The notes under the pieces are model-generated. The model searched no databases, had not been told where the DNA came from, and saw only the letters and a list, made by a program, of their open reading frames with translations. The position numbers and the translations under genes were made by a program. Shown here piece by piece: positions 1-7,735 of a DNA stretch of 20,000 bases. The DNA lies in the NCBI GenBank assembly GCA_963575745.1, contig CAUYUJ010015307.1:63383-83382 (forward strand), read 5' to 3'. The stretch's first letter is position 1. Every line of letters begins with the position of its first letter. The stretch comes from Prorocentrum cordatum (Eukaryota; Sar; Dinophyceae; Prorocentrales; Prorocentraceae).

Positions 1-290
1 CAGATGTCGGGTTGCCCAACGCGTGTCCGGACGTTAGGGGGGCGCGCCAGGTCCTGCGGCGGGAAGGCAGTGGCGGGGTCGTAGCCACGGGGACAGCTGG
101 CCAGTGGAACCGCCATGACGGCAGGGTGAGACTTCTGGGTTTTTAACTCGCACGCACACTGCAGAAACTGGGTGAGAAACTCGCTGGGACAACGCGAGGG
201 ATCGGTCTGTTTCAACTGCTGCCGCTTCAGAGAGTCCCGCCACATGGCGGTATGCAAGTGGCCCAGCTGGATGTTGTGCTCAGAACGTGA
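1..290 (-). CDS. Terminal in-window exon of an unrecognised gene (partial)
   Basis: Read on the minus strand from 290 to 1, the frame starting TCA CGT TCT is open for 96 codons with no stop and runs off the window. Its composition is protein-like: charged and amphipathic first half (EHNIQLGHLHTAMWRDSLKR, then QQLKQTD), several Cys, then a Pro-rich end with PATAFPPQDLARPPN. The other two frames in this stretch carry stops or look random. The exon begins directly after TATGTAG, a usable 3' splice site at 291-292, and joins in phase 0 to the exon at 458-672. I do not recognise the family. It is the 3'-most part of the minus-strand gene seen here; more exons may lie outside the window. The function is unknown. 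Confidence 0.55.
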
Positions 291-457
291 CTACATACCA
301 GACCACCCCAACCCAACCCGAAGACCCGAATTTCGGGTTGGGGGGGTATGGGCTCCATATGTGTTTTTTCGATGTTCCCGGCCCCCCCCCCACTGGAAAT
401 CGAGGGTAAAGCTGAGCCTTCGGGGTGGGTTGGGGTGGTTTGGTGGGTGGTGAGAAC
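291..457 (-). other. Intron A: GT-AG intron carrying a terminal inverted repeat
   Basis: On the minus strand the intron would start GTTCTC at 457 and end TATGTAG at 291, 167 bp. Plus-strand arms 297-323 and 418-444 are inverted repeats matching at 25 of 27 positions (AACCACCCCAACCCA-type). A second small inverted repeat, ACCCGAA/TTCGGGT, sits at 324-338 with a one-base centre. Removing the intron joins two open frames in phase 0, while reading through meets a stop at about 227-229. The intron role is inferred from frame and splice sites; the inverted repeat is seen directly. Confidence 0.5.
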
Positions 458-672
458 GAGGTCCTCGTCGTGCTGTGAGACATGTGAGAGAGAAGTCGGC
501 CATGGGCGAGCCGGCGAGGCGGCCGACGGGGTTCGAGGGCCCGGCGAGGGCGTCCGGGAGCGGGCCTGCGACCGCGGGCGCCAAGCACGCGAGCCCGGAT
601 CGCCTCGAGGGGCATCTGGGCTGGTGGAGCGCTGCCGCGGCTCGGCGGCTGGCGCCGCCTCGCCAGCTTTGG
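458..672 (-). CDS. Internal exon of the unrecognised gene, Pro/Ala/Arg-rich
   Basis: 215 bp, two bases plus 71 codons on the minus strand. The segment encodes a low-complexity Ala/Pro/Arg/Ser-rich linker (AKAGEAAPAAEPRQ, later RSQARSRTPSPGP) ending SLSHVSQHDEDL. Third positions are mostly G or C, but a second frame here is also G/C-biased, so the frame was chosen because it alone fits both flanking splice junctions: the split codon at the GC-AG intron (834 with 672-671) and the phase-0 junction at 458/290. No domain is recognised. It is probably a disordered linker between the better-composed segments on either side. Confidence 0.4.
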
Positions 673-833
673 CTAGGAAGGCACCAACTATACACCAACA
701 CCGATCCTGGCCAGGATCACCCTGGGCCCAGGATCGGTGTATACGCCCTCCTGCCTTGCGCAAGAAGGCATATACACCGATCCTGGGCCCAGGGTGATCC
801 TGGCCAGGATCGGTGTTGGTGTATAGTTGGTGC
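673..833 (-). other. Intron B: GC-AG intron made almost entirely of a perfect 64-bp inverted repeat
   Basis: Plus-strand arms 680-743 and 771-834 are perfect reverse complements over 64 bp, separated by a 27-base loop (744-770). On the minus strand the intron would begin GCACCAAC at 833 and end TTCCTAG at 673, 161 bp. Splicing yields GAG-GCC-AAA, continuing the frame of 834-1395 into 458-672. Reading through instead meets an in-frame TAG near the end of the element. The arms contain nested palindromes (GATCCTGGCCAGGATC, CCTGGGCCCAGG). An imperfect extension of the stem (GGAAGG against GGAGGG) reaches slightly beyond the arms. GC donors are known in dinoflagellates. Confidence 0.55.
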
Positions 834-2209
834 CCTCCGATTGGCGCCTGCCAGGGCCCCAGTGCACTGCCTTCGCCCAGGCCTGGGTGGGGACCGCGAC
901 CGCTGGTCGCGTGGGGACCAGGGGGGGATCCACCCTGGGGCCCTCGCCGGAGGGAGGGTCCACTCCAGCAGAGTTGACCTGGAGGGTGTGCGCTGCAGGG
1001 CGCAGCTGGAGGCTGGCCGCCAGCAGAACCTCTGAGAAGTCGAGGAGGACGGCCTCGCCCCAGTAGGGCACGGCACCGACCTCGCGGCGCAACTCCGGTT
1101 GGTGCTGAGCCATGCAGGCGACCCAGCGCACGCGCAAAGAGCGCCTTCGGTTGCCGCGACCCAGCCTTCCGTCCGCCCTGAAGTGAAGCTGGCCCGGCAC
1201 GAGGAGCTGCAGGCCCCGGCCCCCAGGAGCGCGCAGCTCGTCCATGGCGACGAGGAGCGGCACGAGCGGGACGAGGTCAGGGACAGAAACCTCGACTTCG
1301 GGCGCTGCAGCGCCCTCGGGAGAGCGGAGGCGGTGGGCATCACAGCAACCTTCACCAGAGCTGAACTCGTAGCCGGACTTGCCAGGGGGGCCCCGCCAGC
1401 GCCTGGGGGACCGCCACCGCCAGCGCCCAGGAGCGATCCACGGGCGCTGGTGAGTGGCGCCTCCACTCGTTCGCCCTCGCGGGCGTCGGAGTCGCCGCCA
1501 AGCTTGTCGTCAGGGTTGCCGGGGGGGGGCTTACAGCCACCAGCAGGCGCTGCTTGCCCAGAGGGGCGAGGATCTACGGAGGCAGAGGCGCCTGCGGCGG
1601 GAGCAGGCGGGGGGCGCCTTGCCCTGAGGGGTGGGGCGCCTACGGAGGGAAACCTTCCTGATGGGGGGGGCACCTCGCGAGGAAAACGCGGCTTCCGTCC
1701 AGGCTATGGGGATCCGGGTGGAGGCGAGCTGGGACAAGCCTAGCTCGCCCCATCGCTTCGCCAAAATCGGGAGAGATGGCCATGACCCCAGGGGCTGGGC
1801 TTGGTCCGGGTCGCCCCAGTCAGCGCAGGCCAATGGCGTTTAGCGTAGGCCTCCCATTCCACATTCACGTATAGGTGGCGATGACCGCAGTCGCGATGCC
1901 CACGGGGCGTAGGGCGGGCAGGGGCTTGAGGGCTGCCTGTAGCCGAAGGTAATTGTTCACGTGGACGACGGGAACGTCGACGGCTTCTGCCTTGACGGAC
2001 GGCTCGGGTCTGGTCGCAACCTGGGCGGCGGACGAGCCGGAGCGAGCGGAGGAGGAGGCAGGGGGCGGATCCTCCCAAGGCCTGGCTTGCCCAGCTGGGG
2101 GATCCTGGCGAGGCCAGCGTCTTCCCAGCCCATGAGAGGCAACAGTCGTCCGAGCCTCCGATAGGGAGGGATGGGCCGAATGCGAGCCCAGGAGGGCATG
2201 GGGCGTGAT
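834..2209 (-). CDS. Main coding block of the unrecognised gene, frame uncertain in the middle
   Basis: Minus strand. 2209-1868 is open and G/C-biased at third positions, beginning ITPHALLGSHSAHPSLS and ending VVHVNNYLRLQAALKPLP plus about 20 residues, with a TGA at 1865-1867. 1390-834 is the best-composed part: APEVEVSVPDLVPLVPLLVA, then RWVACMAQHQPELRREVGAV and PYWGEAVLLDFSEVLLAAS, nearly all codons ending in C or G. Between them (about 1867-1390) the likely frame changes at G8 (1663-1670) and G6 (1385-1390) runs on the plus strand. This middle part is Pro/Ala/Gly-rich and contains a ~66-bp direct duplication (about 1552-1585 and 1618-1651). A missed intron after 1868 (ACGTGAATG) is an alternative. 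No family is recognised. The frame changes may be pseudogene decay or assembly errors. Confidence 0.45.
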
Positions 2210-2351
2210 CTAATGGGGGGGTCACAAATGGAGGGGTCAGAAAAGGTCCCCTTTCGTGCCCCTTTCGGGCCCCTCCAGAGCCCCAGGGGGCTCGTTTAGG
2301 TACCGCTTGGGTACCTTTTCGGACCACGCTCGCCACCCCCCCATTTATGAC
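2210..2351 (-). other. Intron C: GT-AG intron with short terminal inverted repeats
   Basis: Plus-strand arms 2212-2231 and 2341-2360 are inverted repeats matching 19 of 20 bases (AATGGGGGGGTCA-type). On the minus strand the intron would start GTCATAAATGG at 2351 and end CCCCCCCATTAG at 2210, 142 bp. The donor lies inside one arm and the acceptor immediately follows the other. Splicing joins AAT GGG GGG to ATC ACG CCC in phase 0, linking the open frame 2483-2352 to that of 2209-1868. An internal AAAAGGT/ACCTTTT pair extends the symmetry. The repeat is seen directly; the intron role is inferred. Confidence 0.5.
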
Positions 2352-2880
2352 CCCCCCATTGCGCGGCGCCCAAGGGCAATGCTCATTGGTGGCCCGGGGG
2401 ACCCGCACGTCTGGACTGCCCCGCTCCCACTCCTCGGTCGTGAAAGAGCGCCGCGCCACGGGGTCGGCGGGCAGCCCCATCACCAGGGGCGCAGCAGACT
2501 AGCCGCACCACGCACCACGGCTTTGAGAGACGACTCGATGGCACTGCCGCGAGCGAGATCCTCGCCCGGTTCGCCGGCGGCCGGGGCCGACAGGGGCCCA
2601 CAAGCGCGACACGCGCGGCTGTCCTGGCACCGCGAGCGGTCCCGAGAGGTTGAGCCCTGCCAGGGTATCCGGCTGCTCGCGAAAGGCGGCCGTGAGGCTC
2701 CCTGGGGGATCCACTGGAGATGAAGTGGGTGCTGCCTGTGCTGATGCACGGGCGACCTGCACGTCCGTGCCGTGGGCAGGACCAGGCGCGTCGCAGACAG
2801 CCGTAGCCGCGCCAGGGACAGGGCGCGCGACGGCGATGGTGGGGGCGCGGCTTTGCGGCAGGCGAGGTGGAGCTGACTCA
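2352..2880 (-). CDS. Upstream coding block of the unrecognised gene
   Basis: Minus strand. 2880 to about 2590 is open with G/C-rich third positions (APTIAVARPVPGAAT, later DTLAGLNLSGPLAVPGQPR). 2577-2492 is best read one frame over (EDLARGSAIESSLKAVVRG), and 2489-2352 returns to the first frame (LVMGLPADPVARRSFTTEEW, ending CPWAPRNGG at intron C). Two explanations fit: two compensating single-base shifts, or a ~90-bp GT-AG intron running from GTCGGCC to GCGGCTAG (about 2590 to 2500). Coding bias inside that stretch favours the shifts. The upstream limit is set at CCCTCCCTCCAG (about 2881-2892 on the minus strand), a pyrimidine-rich acceptor after the CA tract. The true start was not found and no family is recognised. 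Confidence 0.4.
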
Positions 2881-2927
2881 CTCTGGAGGGAGGGGCACCG
2901 TGGTGGAGCCGGAGCTGGCACGCAGAT

Positions 2928-2957
2928 CACACACACACACACACACGCACACGCACA

Positions 2958-3011
<54 letters not shown>

Positions 3012-3023
3012 CACACACACATA
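2928..3023. repeat. CA/TG microsatellite, first block
   Basis: About 48 CA units with a few CG and CC interruptions. If the gene at 1-2880 extends upstream, this tract lies just before its first supported exon and could be intronic. His- and Val/Cys-rich open frames across it are repeat translation, not genes. Confidence 0.95.
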
Positions 3024-3226
3024 TGCACTTGTTTTCGTTAAGGCTGGGCGATTCGCCGCACCGTGGGGCGCGCGGCCAGCGGCCGAGAGCGCCGCAGTCG
3101 GGAAGAAACGGGAAGAGAAGTTCAGAGAGAGGCAAGGAACGGCGAGACGGTCGGCCCCCCACGGAGCGGTGGCCAGGAGCGGCGCCGGGGTGCCCGGGCA
3201 GCGAGGCAGCGGGCAGGCGCCGGCGA

Positions 3227-3262
3227 GACACACAAACACACACGTGCACACGCGTGCCCACC

Positions 3263-3319
<57 letters not shown>

Positions 3320-3348
3320 GCACACACACGCAGGTACACGCAGACACA
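3227..3348. repeat. CA microsatellite with an internal CG tract
   Basis: CA units from 3227, a continuous CA run at about 3266-3304, then (CG) units at 3305-3320, then CA again to about 3348. The alternating purine-pyrimidine run is favourable for Z-DNA. The ~200 bp between this and the first CA block is GC-rich unique sequence with no supported feature. Confidence 0.95.
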
Positions 3349-3600
3349 TATTTCCCCCCGCGCGCCGTTGGGACGCAATCGGCGGTTCACAACGCGCGAA
3401 GGCGGGGTACGCTCAGGGTGGCTTGGCCACTTGATGGGAAAACGAGGCCGGCAAATGAAACCAGTGGGGGCGAGCCTGGTCGATCGCTGAGCAGAAACGC
3501 CCCACGTTCCCTCCTCAGCCAGGGCGACGGCACCATCGCGAGTGCAAGAACGGGACATGTAAGGAGCAGAAATCTATACACCGACACTTGTTACCCATCA
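3349..3600. other. Unique spacer, no supported gene
   Basis: A minus-strand open frame at 3387-3587 starts with a hydrophobic, signal-like segment (MSVYRFLLLTCPVLALAMV), but it has no recognised domain, no clear codon bias and no neighbour supporting it. It is left as unassigned sequence. Confidence 0.4.
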
Positions 3601-4345
3601 TCCTAAGATGGGGCTCTTGTTATTTCTTGGACGCCGCCGACTCCAGCGAACAAGAACACACCCAGAACACAGACTTACTCATACACAGATTTACTCATTC
3701 TCCGACTTACTCATACCCTGACGTACTCGTACACAGACGTACTCATATTCAGACTTACTCATACCCAGACTTACTGATACACAGAGTTAATCATACGCAG
3801 CCTTACTCGTACTCAGACCTACTCATACTCAGACTTACTCATACCCAAACGTACACATACACAGACTTACTCATACACAGACTAACTCATACTCCGACTT
3901 ACTCATACCCAGACGTACTCATATGCAGACTTACTCATACTCAGACCTACACATACTCAGGCCTTATCATAGTCTGAGTTATTCCCGATATCCTAAGATG
4001 GGGTTATTATTGTTGCTTGGACGCCTCCTACTCCCTCTTCTTATCCTCCCCTACTCTCGGACTTACTCATACTCAGACTTACTCATACCCAGACTCACTC
4101 ATACACAGACTTACTCATATTCAGACATACTCATACTCAGACCTACTCATACTCAGACTTACTCATACCCAGACGTACACATACACAGACTTACGCATAC
4201 ACAGACTTACTCATACACAGACTTACTCAAACCCAGACGTATTCATACACAGACTTACTCATACACAGACTTACTCATACTCAGACCTACTCATACTCAG
4301 ACCTACTCATACTCAGACTTACTCATACTCATACTCCCCAAAGGG
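3601..4345. repeat. 16-bp minisatellite in two blocks, each with a 44-bp leader
   Basis: The unit is CAGACTTACTCATACA and close variants. About 18 copies span 3670-3965 and about 17 span 4057-4345. Each block is preceded by a similar 44-bp leader beginning TCCTAAGATGGGG (3601-3644 and 3991-4034), exactly 390 bp apart, so leader plus array forms a higher-order unit. Sixteen is not a multiple of three, so the Thr/Tyr/Ser-rich open frames here are repeat products. Confidence 0.92.
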
Positions 4346-5443
4346 GAGCCGCCAGGGGTGTTTGCACGGGCCCGTTCGCGGCCAGTTTGTGGGGATGTCT
4401 CAGGCGGTTTGGCTGTTTTGGTGGGCAGACTCGTCTGCTTTTAGAGCAGTCTGTGAGGATGTCTTAGGCGGGGCGCTGGTTTCAGCACCCCTAAGGGGAG
4501 CCGCCAGAGGTGTTTTCACGGGCCCGTTCGCGGCCAGTTTTTGGGGATGTCTCAGGCGGTTTGGCAGTGTTGGTGGGCAGAATCGTTTCCGTTTAGAGCA
4601 GTGTGTGAGGATGTCTCAGGCGGGGCGCTGGTTTCGGCACCCCTAAAGGGAGCCGCCAGGGGTGTTTTCACGAGCCCGTTCGCGGCCAGTTTGTAGGGAT
4701 GTCTCAGTCGGTTTGGCTGTTTTGGTGGGCAGACTCGTCTGCGTTTAGAGCAGTGTGTGAGGATGTCTCAGGCGGGGCGCTGGTTTCAGTATCCCTAAGG
4801 GGAGCCGCCAGGGGTTGGACACGGGCCCGTTCGCGGCCAGTTTGTGGGGATGTCTCAGGCGGTTTGGCTGTTTTGGTGGGCAGGCTATTCTGCGTTTAGA
4901 GCAGTTTGTGGGGATGTCTCAGGCGGGGCGCTGGCTTCAGCACCCCTAAGGGGCGCCGCCAGGGGTTGGACACGGGCCCGTTCGCGGCAAGTTTGTGGGG
5001 ATGTCTCAGGCGGTTTGGCTGTTTTGGTGGGCAGACTCGTTTGCGTTTAGAGCAGTTCGTGAGGATGTCTCAGGCAGGGCTGGTTTCAGCACCCCTAAGG
5101 GGAGCCGCCAGGGGTGTTTTCACGAGCCCGTTCGCGGCCAGTTTGTGGGGATGGCTCAGGCGGTTTGGCTGTTTTGGTGGGCAGACTCGTTTGCGTTTAG
5201 AGCAGTTCGTGAGGATGTCTCAGGCAGGGCTGGTTTCAGCACCCCTAAGGGGAGCCGCCAGGGGTGTTTTCACGAGCCCGTTCGCGGCCAGTTTGTGGGG
5301 ATGGCTCAGGCGGTTTGGCTGTTTTGGTGGGCAGACTCGTCTGCGTTTAGAGCAGTTTGTGAGGATGTCTCAGGCGGGGCGCTGCTTTCAGCACCCCTAA
5401 GGGGAGGTGCCAGGGGGTAGGACACGGGCCCGTTCGCGGCCAG
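4336..5443. repeat. ~150-bp tandem satellite, seven copies and a partial eighth
   Basis: Units start at 4336, 4488, 4640, 4792, 4943, 5092, 5242 and 5394 (spacing 149-152 bp), each opening with the small palindrome CCCCTAAGGGG (4336 and 4792 variant) followed by GCCGCCAGGGG. Each unit holds a half-unit echo: GGATGTCTCAGGCGG occurs twice, about 64 bp apart. Copies at 5092 and 5242 are nearly identical, which points to recent amplification. Small length differences shift the frame between most units, so the Trp/Gly/Phe-rich open frames are not taken as genes. Confidence 0.95.
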
Positions 5444-5528
5444 AATACTGAGGAGGGGGAATGAATGGGAGGCTCATATTCAATCATACTCAAAGCTCAC
5501 TCTTACTCATACTCACTCACTCGCATTA
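5444..5528. repeat. Degenerate remnant of the 16-bp minisatellite
   Basis: After the satellite ends, CTTACTCATACTCACTCACTC and related pieces (about 5465-5522) resemble the 16-bp unit seen before the satellite. The same motif family therefore borders the 150-bp array on both sides. Confidence 0.5.
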
Positions 5529-6770
5529 GGATTCGCTCGTCTTCGTCGGCCATGTCGCCCACGTAGACGCGCTATTATAGTCAAACGCTCATGAACAGAC
5601 ACGCTCACTATGGCATGACATAAAGCATGAGATGCACATATAGGGAGCTCCACGCAGTGAGTAATTCTGGCCCCGCACTGAGACTCGCACAGGAAAGCGG
5701 ATCCTGATGTATACGGGATCCTGGTGTATACATGTTTCGTTGCTTCCCCGGGAAGGCGGGAAAAAAGCATACACCACACCACCTCGATGCCGGCCCCGAC
5801 CCTAATGAAATCCTGAGCTTGAAAAAAACAGCCCGCCACTGGTAATGTGTATGATCCAGTTTCCGAACATGGTCGAGCATGAACTGCCACCACAAGTTGC
5901 GGGTAGGGGGCAGCGCAGTAGCGCGTCGGCGTGCAGCCCCCACCAAACAAAATGTGGGAGGTGCGGGCGAAGCCCAAAGGCGTGCAGAGGCGCCGCAGAC
6001 CTCGTGGAGACCCCAGAAAAACACGCCCCACGCGAGCGCACGCACCATTGAAGGGGCCCCAGGACACACAAATAAATACACACAAATAAAAATATCCCCC
6101 ATTTTTTCCTATAGTTTCTGGGTTTCTGTCTTCCCCCCCACTTCCCATATTTTCCCATATTTTCTGGGAAATCGAGGATTAATTGTGTCTGTGTGTTTCT
6201 TTTCCTCCTGAACCATGCCGTCCCGCCACACGGCACGGCGCGGCACCTCCAAACCGCGTCGAACCTACCGCCGCGAGGCGATCCAGCCGCCCTCGCCCCG
6301 CGAAGACTTCCCCGTACCACTTTCCGGCACCCGCTTACACGGATCGGGAAGGCAACCTTGGACACTCGACGCCAGTGCCGCCAGCGACGGGGCGCGCCGC
6401 TTCTGCAAGGAAACGGGGCCCATCGCTGATCCACGGGCCCTGATTCGTGTTCGCGCTTCGGCGGCTCCTCCCCACGCGATCCCCAACCCTCAGTAAATGA
6501 AGTCTTCCATGGGAACATCGGTCCTACAACTTCGCGCATCGCGCCCCGCGATGCGCGAGGCGCGATTATCTTCGCGTTCATGAGACGCCGCCGTGGTGAA
6601 GGGCAGCTCTGCGTTCCGGGCGCGACACGCCAAACGCGAATATGTTCGCGTCCCTGAAGGTGATCGTCCGAAAACGGTCGAGCGGTGCCTGAAACTCGTG
6701 CAGCAAAGAGCCCCGGAGGGAAGAGGGACCCTCGTCCCATAGATTTTGCCCATCCTCAGCAGTTTCGTCC
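5529..6770. other. Mostly unassigned sequence with short repeats and hairpins
   Basis: No gene is supported over most of this stretch. Overlapping minus-strand frames (up to 312 codons, 5802-6740) have mutually inconsistent composition and no domain. Visible structure: a 17-bp direct duplication at 5699-5731 (GGATCCTGATGTATAC and GGATCCTGGTGTATAC) containing ATGTATAC/GTATACAT arms at 5707-5714 and 5726-5733; a doubled CCCATATTTT at about 6145-6163; and a strong hairpin at 6532-6558. Confidence 0.4.
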
Positions 6771-6838
6771 TCCTGATGATGATCGTCGTCATCGGCGTGG
6801 TCATCATCCTCGCAACGGTCTATCATAGCCTTTTGCAA
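6490..6838 (-). pseudogene. Possible acidic coding remnant
   Basis: On the minus strand 6838-6578 reads an Asp/Glu/His-rich start followed by protein-like residues (GQNLWDEGPSSLRGSLLHEF, later FRTITFRDANIFAFGVSRPE). A second frame continues to a stop at 6490 (ASHEREDNRASRIAGRDAR, ending PMEDFIY). A single frame change near 6590 would join them. Upstream it merges into the CAT/GAT triplet region, which would encode poly-Asp. No family is recognised. It could equally be chance openness next to a triplet repeat. Confidence 0.2.
6532..6558. other. Perfect 12-bp hairpin with a 3-base loop
   Basis: Arms TCGCGCATCGCG (6532-6543) and CGCGATGCGCGA (6547-6558) flank CCC. The stem is perfect and GC-rich. 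No T-run follows, so a terminator role is not supported. Confidence 0.85.
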
Positions 6839-7425
6839 TCGGCGCCTGCAGCAAACGGTGGATCTTTTTCACCATCACCATCACCACCATCCTCGGAATC
6901 CGCACACGTCATCATAATCAGAATCGCCATCACCATCACCACCACCATCATTGACATCAACACCCTTATCTCGGTCATTGCCACCATCGTGGCCACCGTC
7001 ATCATCACCATCGCTGTCATCACCATAATCATCGTCACCGGCGTCAGAACAATCACCATCGTCGTCATCAGCATCATCATCATCATCGTCGTCGCCATCG
7101 CCATCCTCATCCCCATCAACGGCACCACCATGATCAGAATCGTCATCATCACTACCACCATCCACCACCATCATCAACATACTCAACGTCATCGTCACCA
7201 TCATATCCGGCATCCCCAGCACCATGATCGCCGTCATCGTCACCGACCACCGTAATCATCATCGTCATCATCTTCCCCATCGTCGTCACCGTTCGAATCA
7301 ATACCAAAATGCAAATCATCAGCTACACCATGCGCTTCATTAATCCTACCACCTGTATCATCATTATCGCCATCATCACCCATGAGCATCGCCACCATCA
7401 GCAACATTCCCGCCATCAGTCCTCA
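6770..7425. repeat. Degenerate CAT/ACC/GTC triplet region
   Basis: Interrupted runs of ATC, ACC, GTC and related triplets. In one minus frame it reads Asp/Gly-rich, in another Met/Val-rich, in the plus frame Ile/Val-rich. The lack of one consistent frame with normal composition argues for decayed microsatellite rather than a gene. Confidence 0.8.
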
Positions 7426-7511
7426 CTATTTACTTCGATTCACGTTCCCCATCTATTCCTCCTACCCGGCTACGCCCTCCCACGCACCACTTTCATTGTC
7501 CCCCTCCTCGC

Positions 7512-7735
7512 CTACTCCTCCTCCTCCTCCTCCTCCTCCTCCTCCTCCTCGTCTTCCTCCATCTCCCCATCCTCCTCCTCCTCCTCCTCCTCCTCCTCCT
7601 CCTCGTCCTCCACCTCCTCCTCCTCCTCCTCCTCCTCCTCCTCCTTATCCTCCTCCTCCTCCCTCTCCTCCTCCTCCTCCTCCTCCTCCTCCTCCTCCTC
7701 CTCCTCCTTCTCCTCCTCCTCCATCTCCTATCCGC
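7512..7735. repeat. CTC/TCC microsatellite
   Basis: Nearly uninterrupted CTC triplets with a few GTC, CAT and TTC changes. The polypyrimidine/polypurine mirror character makes it a candidate triplex (H-DNA) former. Confidence 0.95.

Noticed and set aside
2650-3606. Long open frames with poly-His/Thr or Val/Cys runs
   Set aside because: They are translations of CA/TG microsatellites, equally open in several frames on both strands.
3588-4646. Thr/Tyr/Ser-rich open frames
   Set aside because: The 16-bp unit is read in all three frames in turn, as expected for repeat DNA without a coding frame.
4699-5420. Trp/Phe/Gly-rich repeat protein
   Set aside because: Unit lengths of 149-152 bp shift the frame between most copies, and alternative frames are equally open.
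5802-6740. 312-codon minus-strand frame as a gene
   Set aside because: Overlaps equally open frames, shows no domain or consistent third-position bias, and passes through low-complexity DNA.
6746-7255. Hydrophobic Ile/Val-rich protein with apparent membrane segments, or acidic Asp-rich protein on the other strand
   Set aside because: Both are products of degenerate ATC/ACC triplets; the ordinary residues needed to support a gene are absent.
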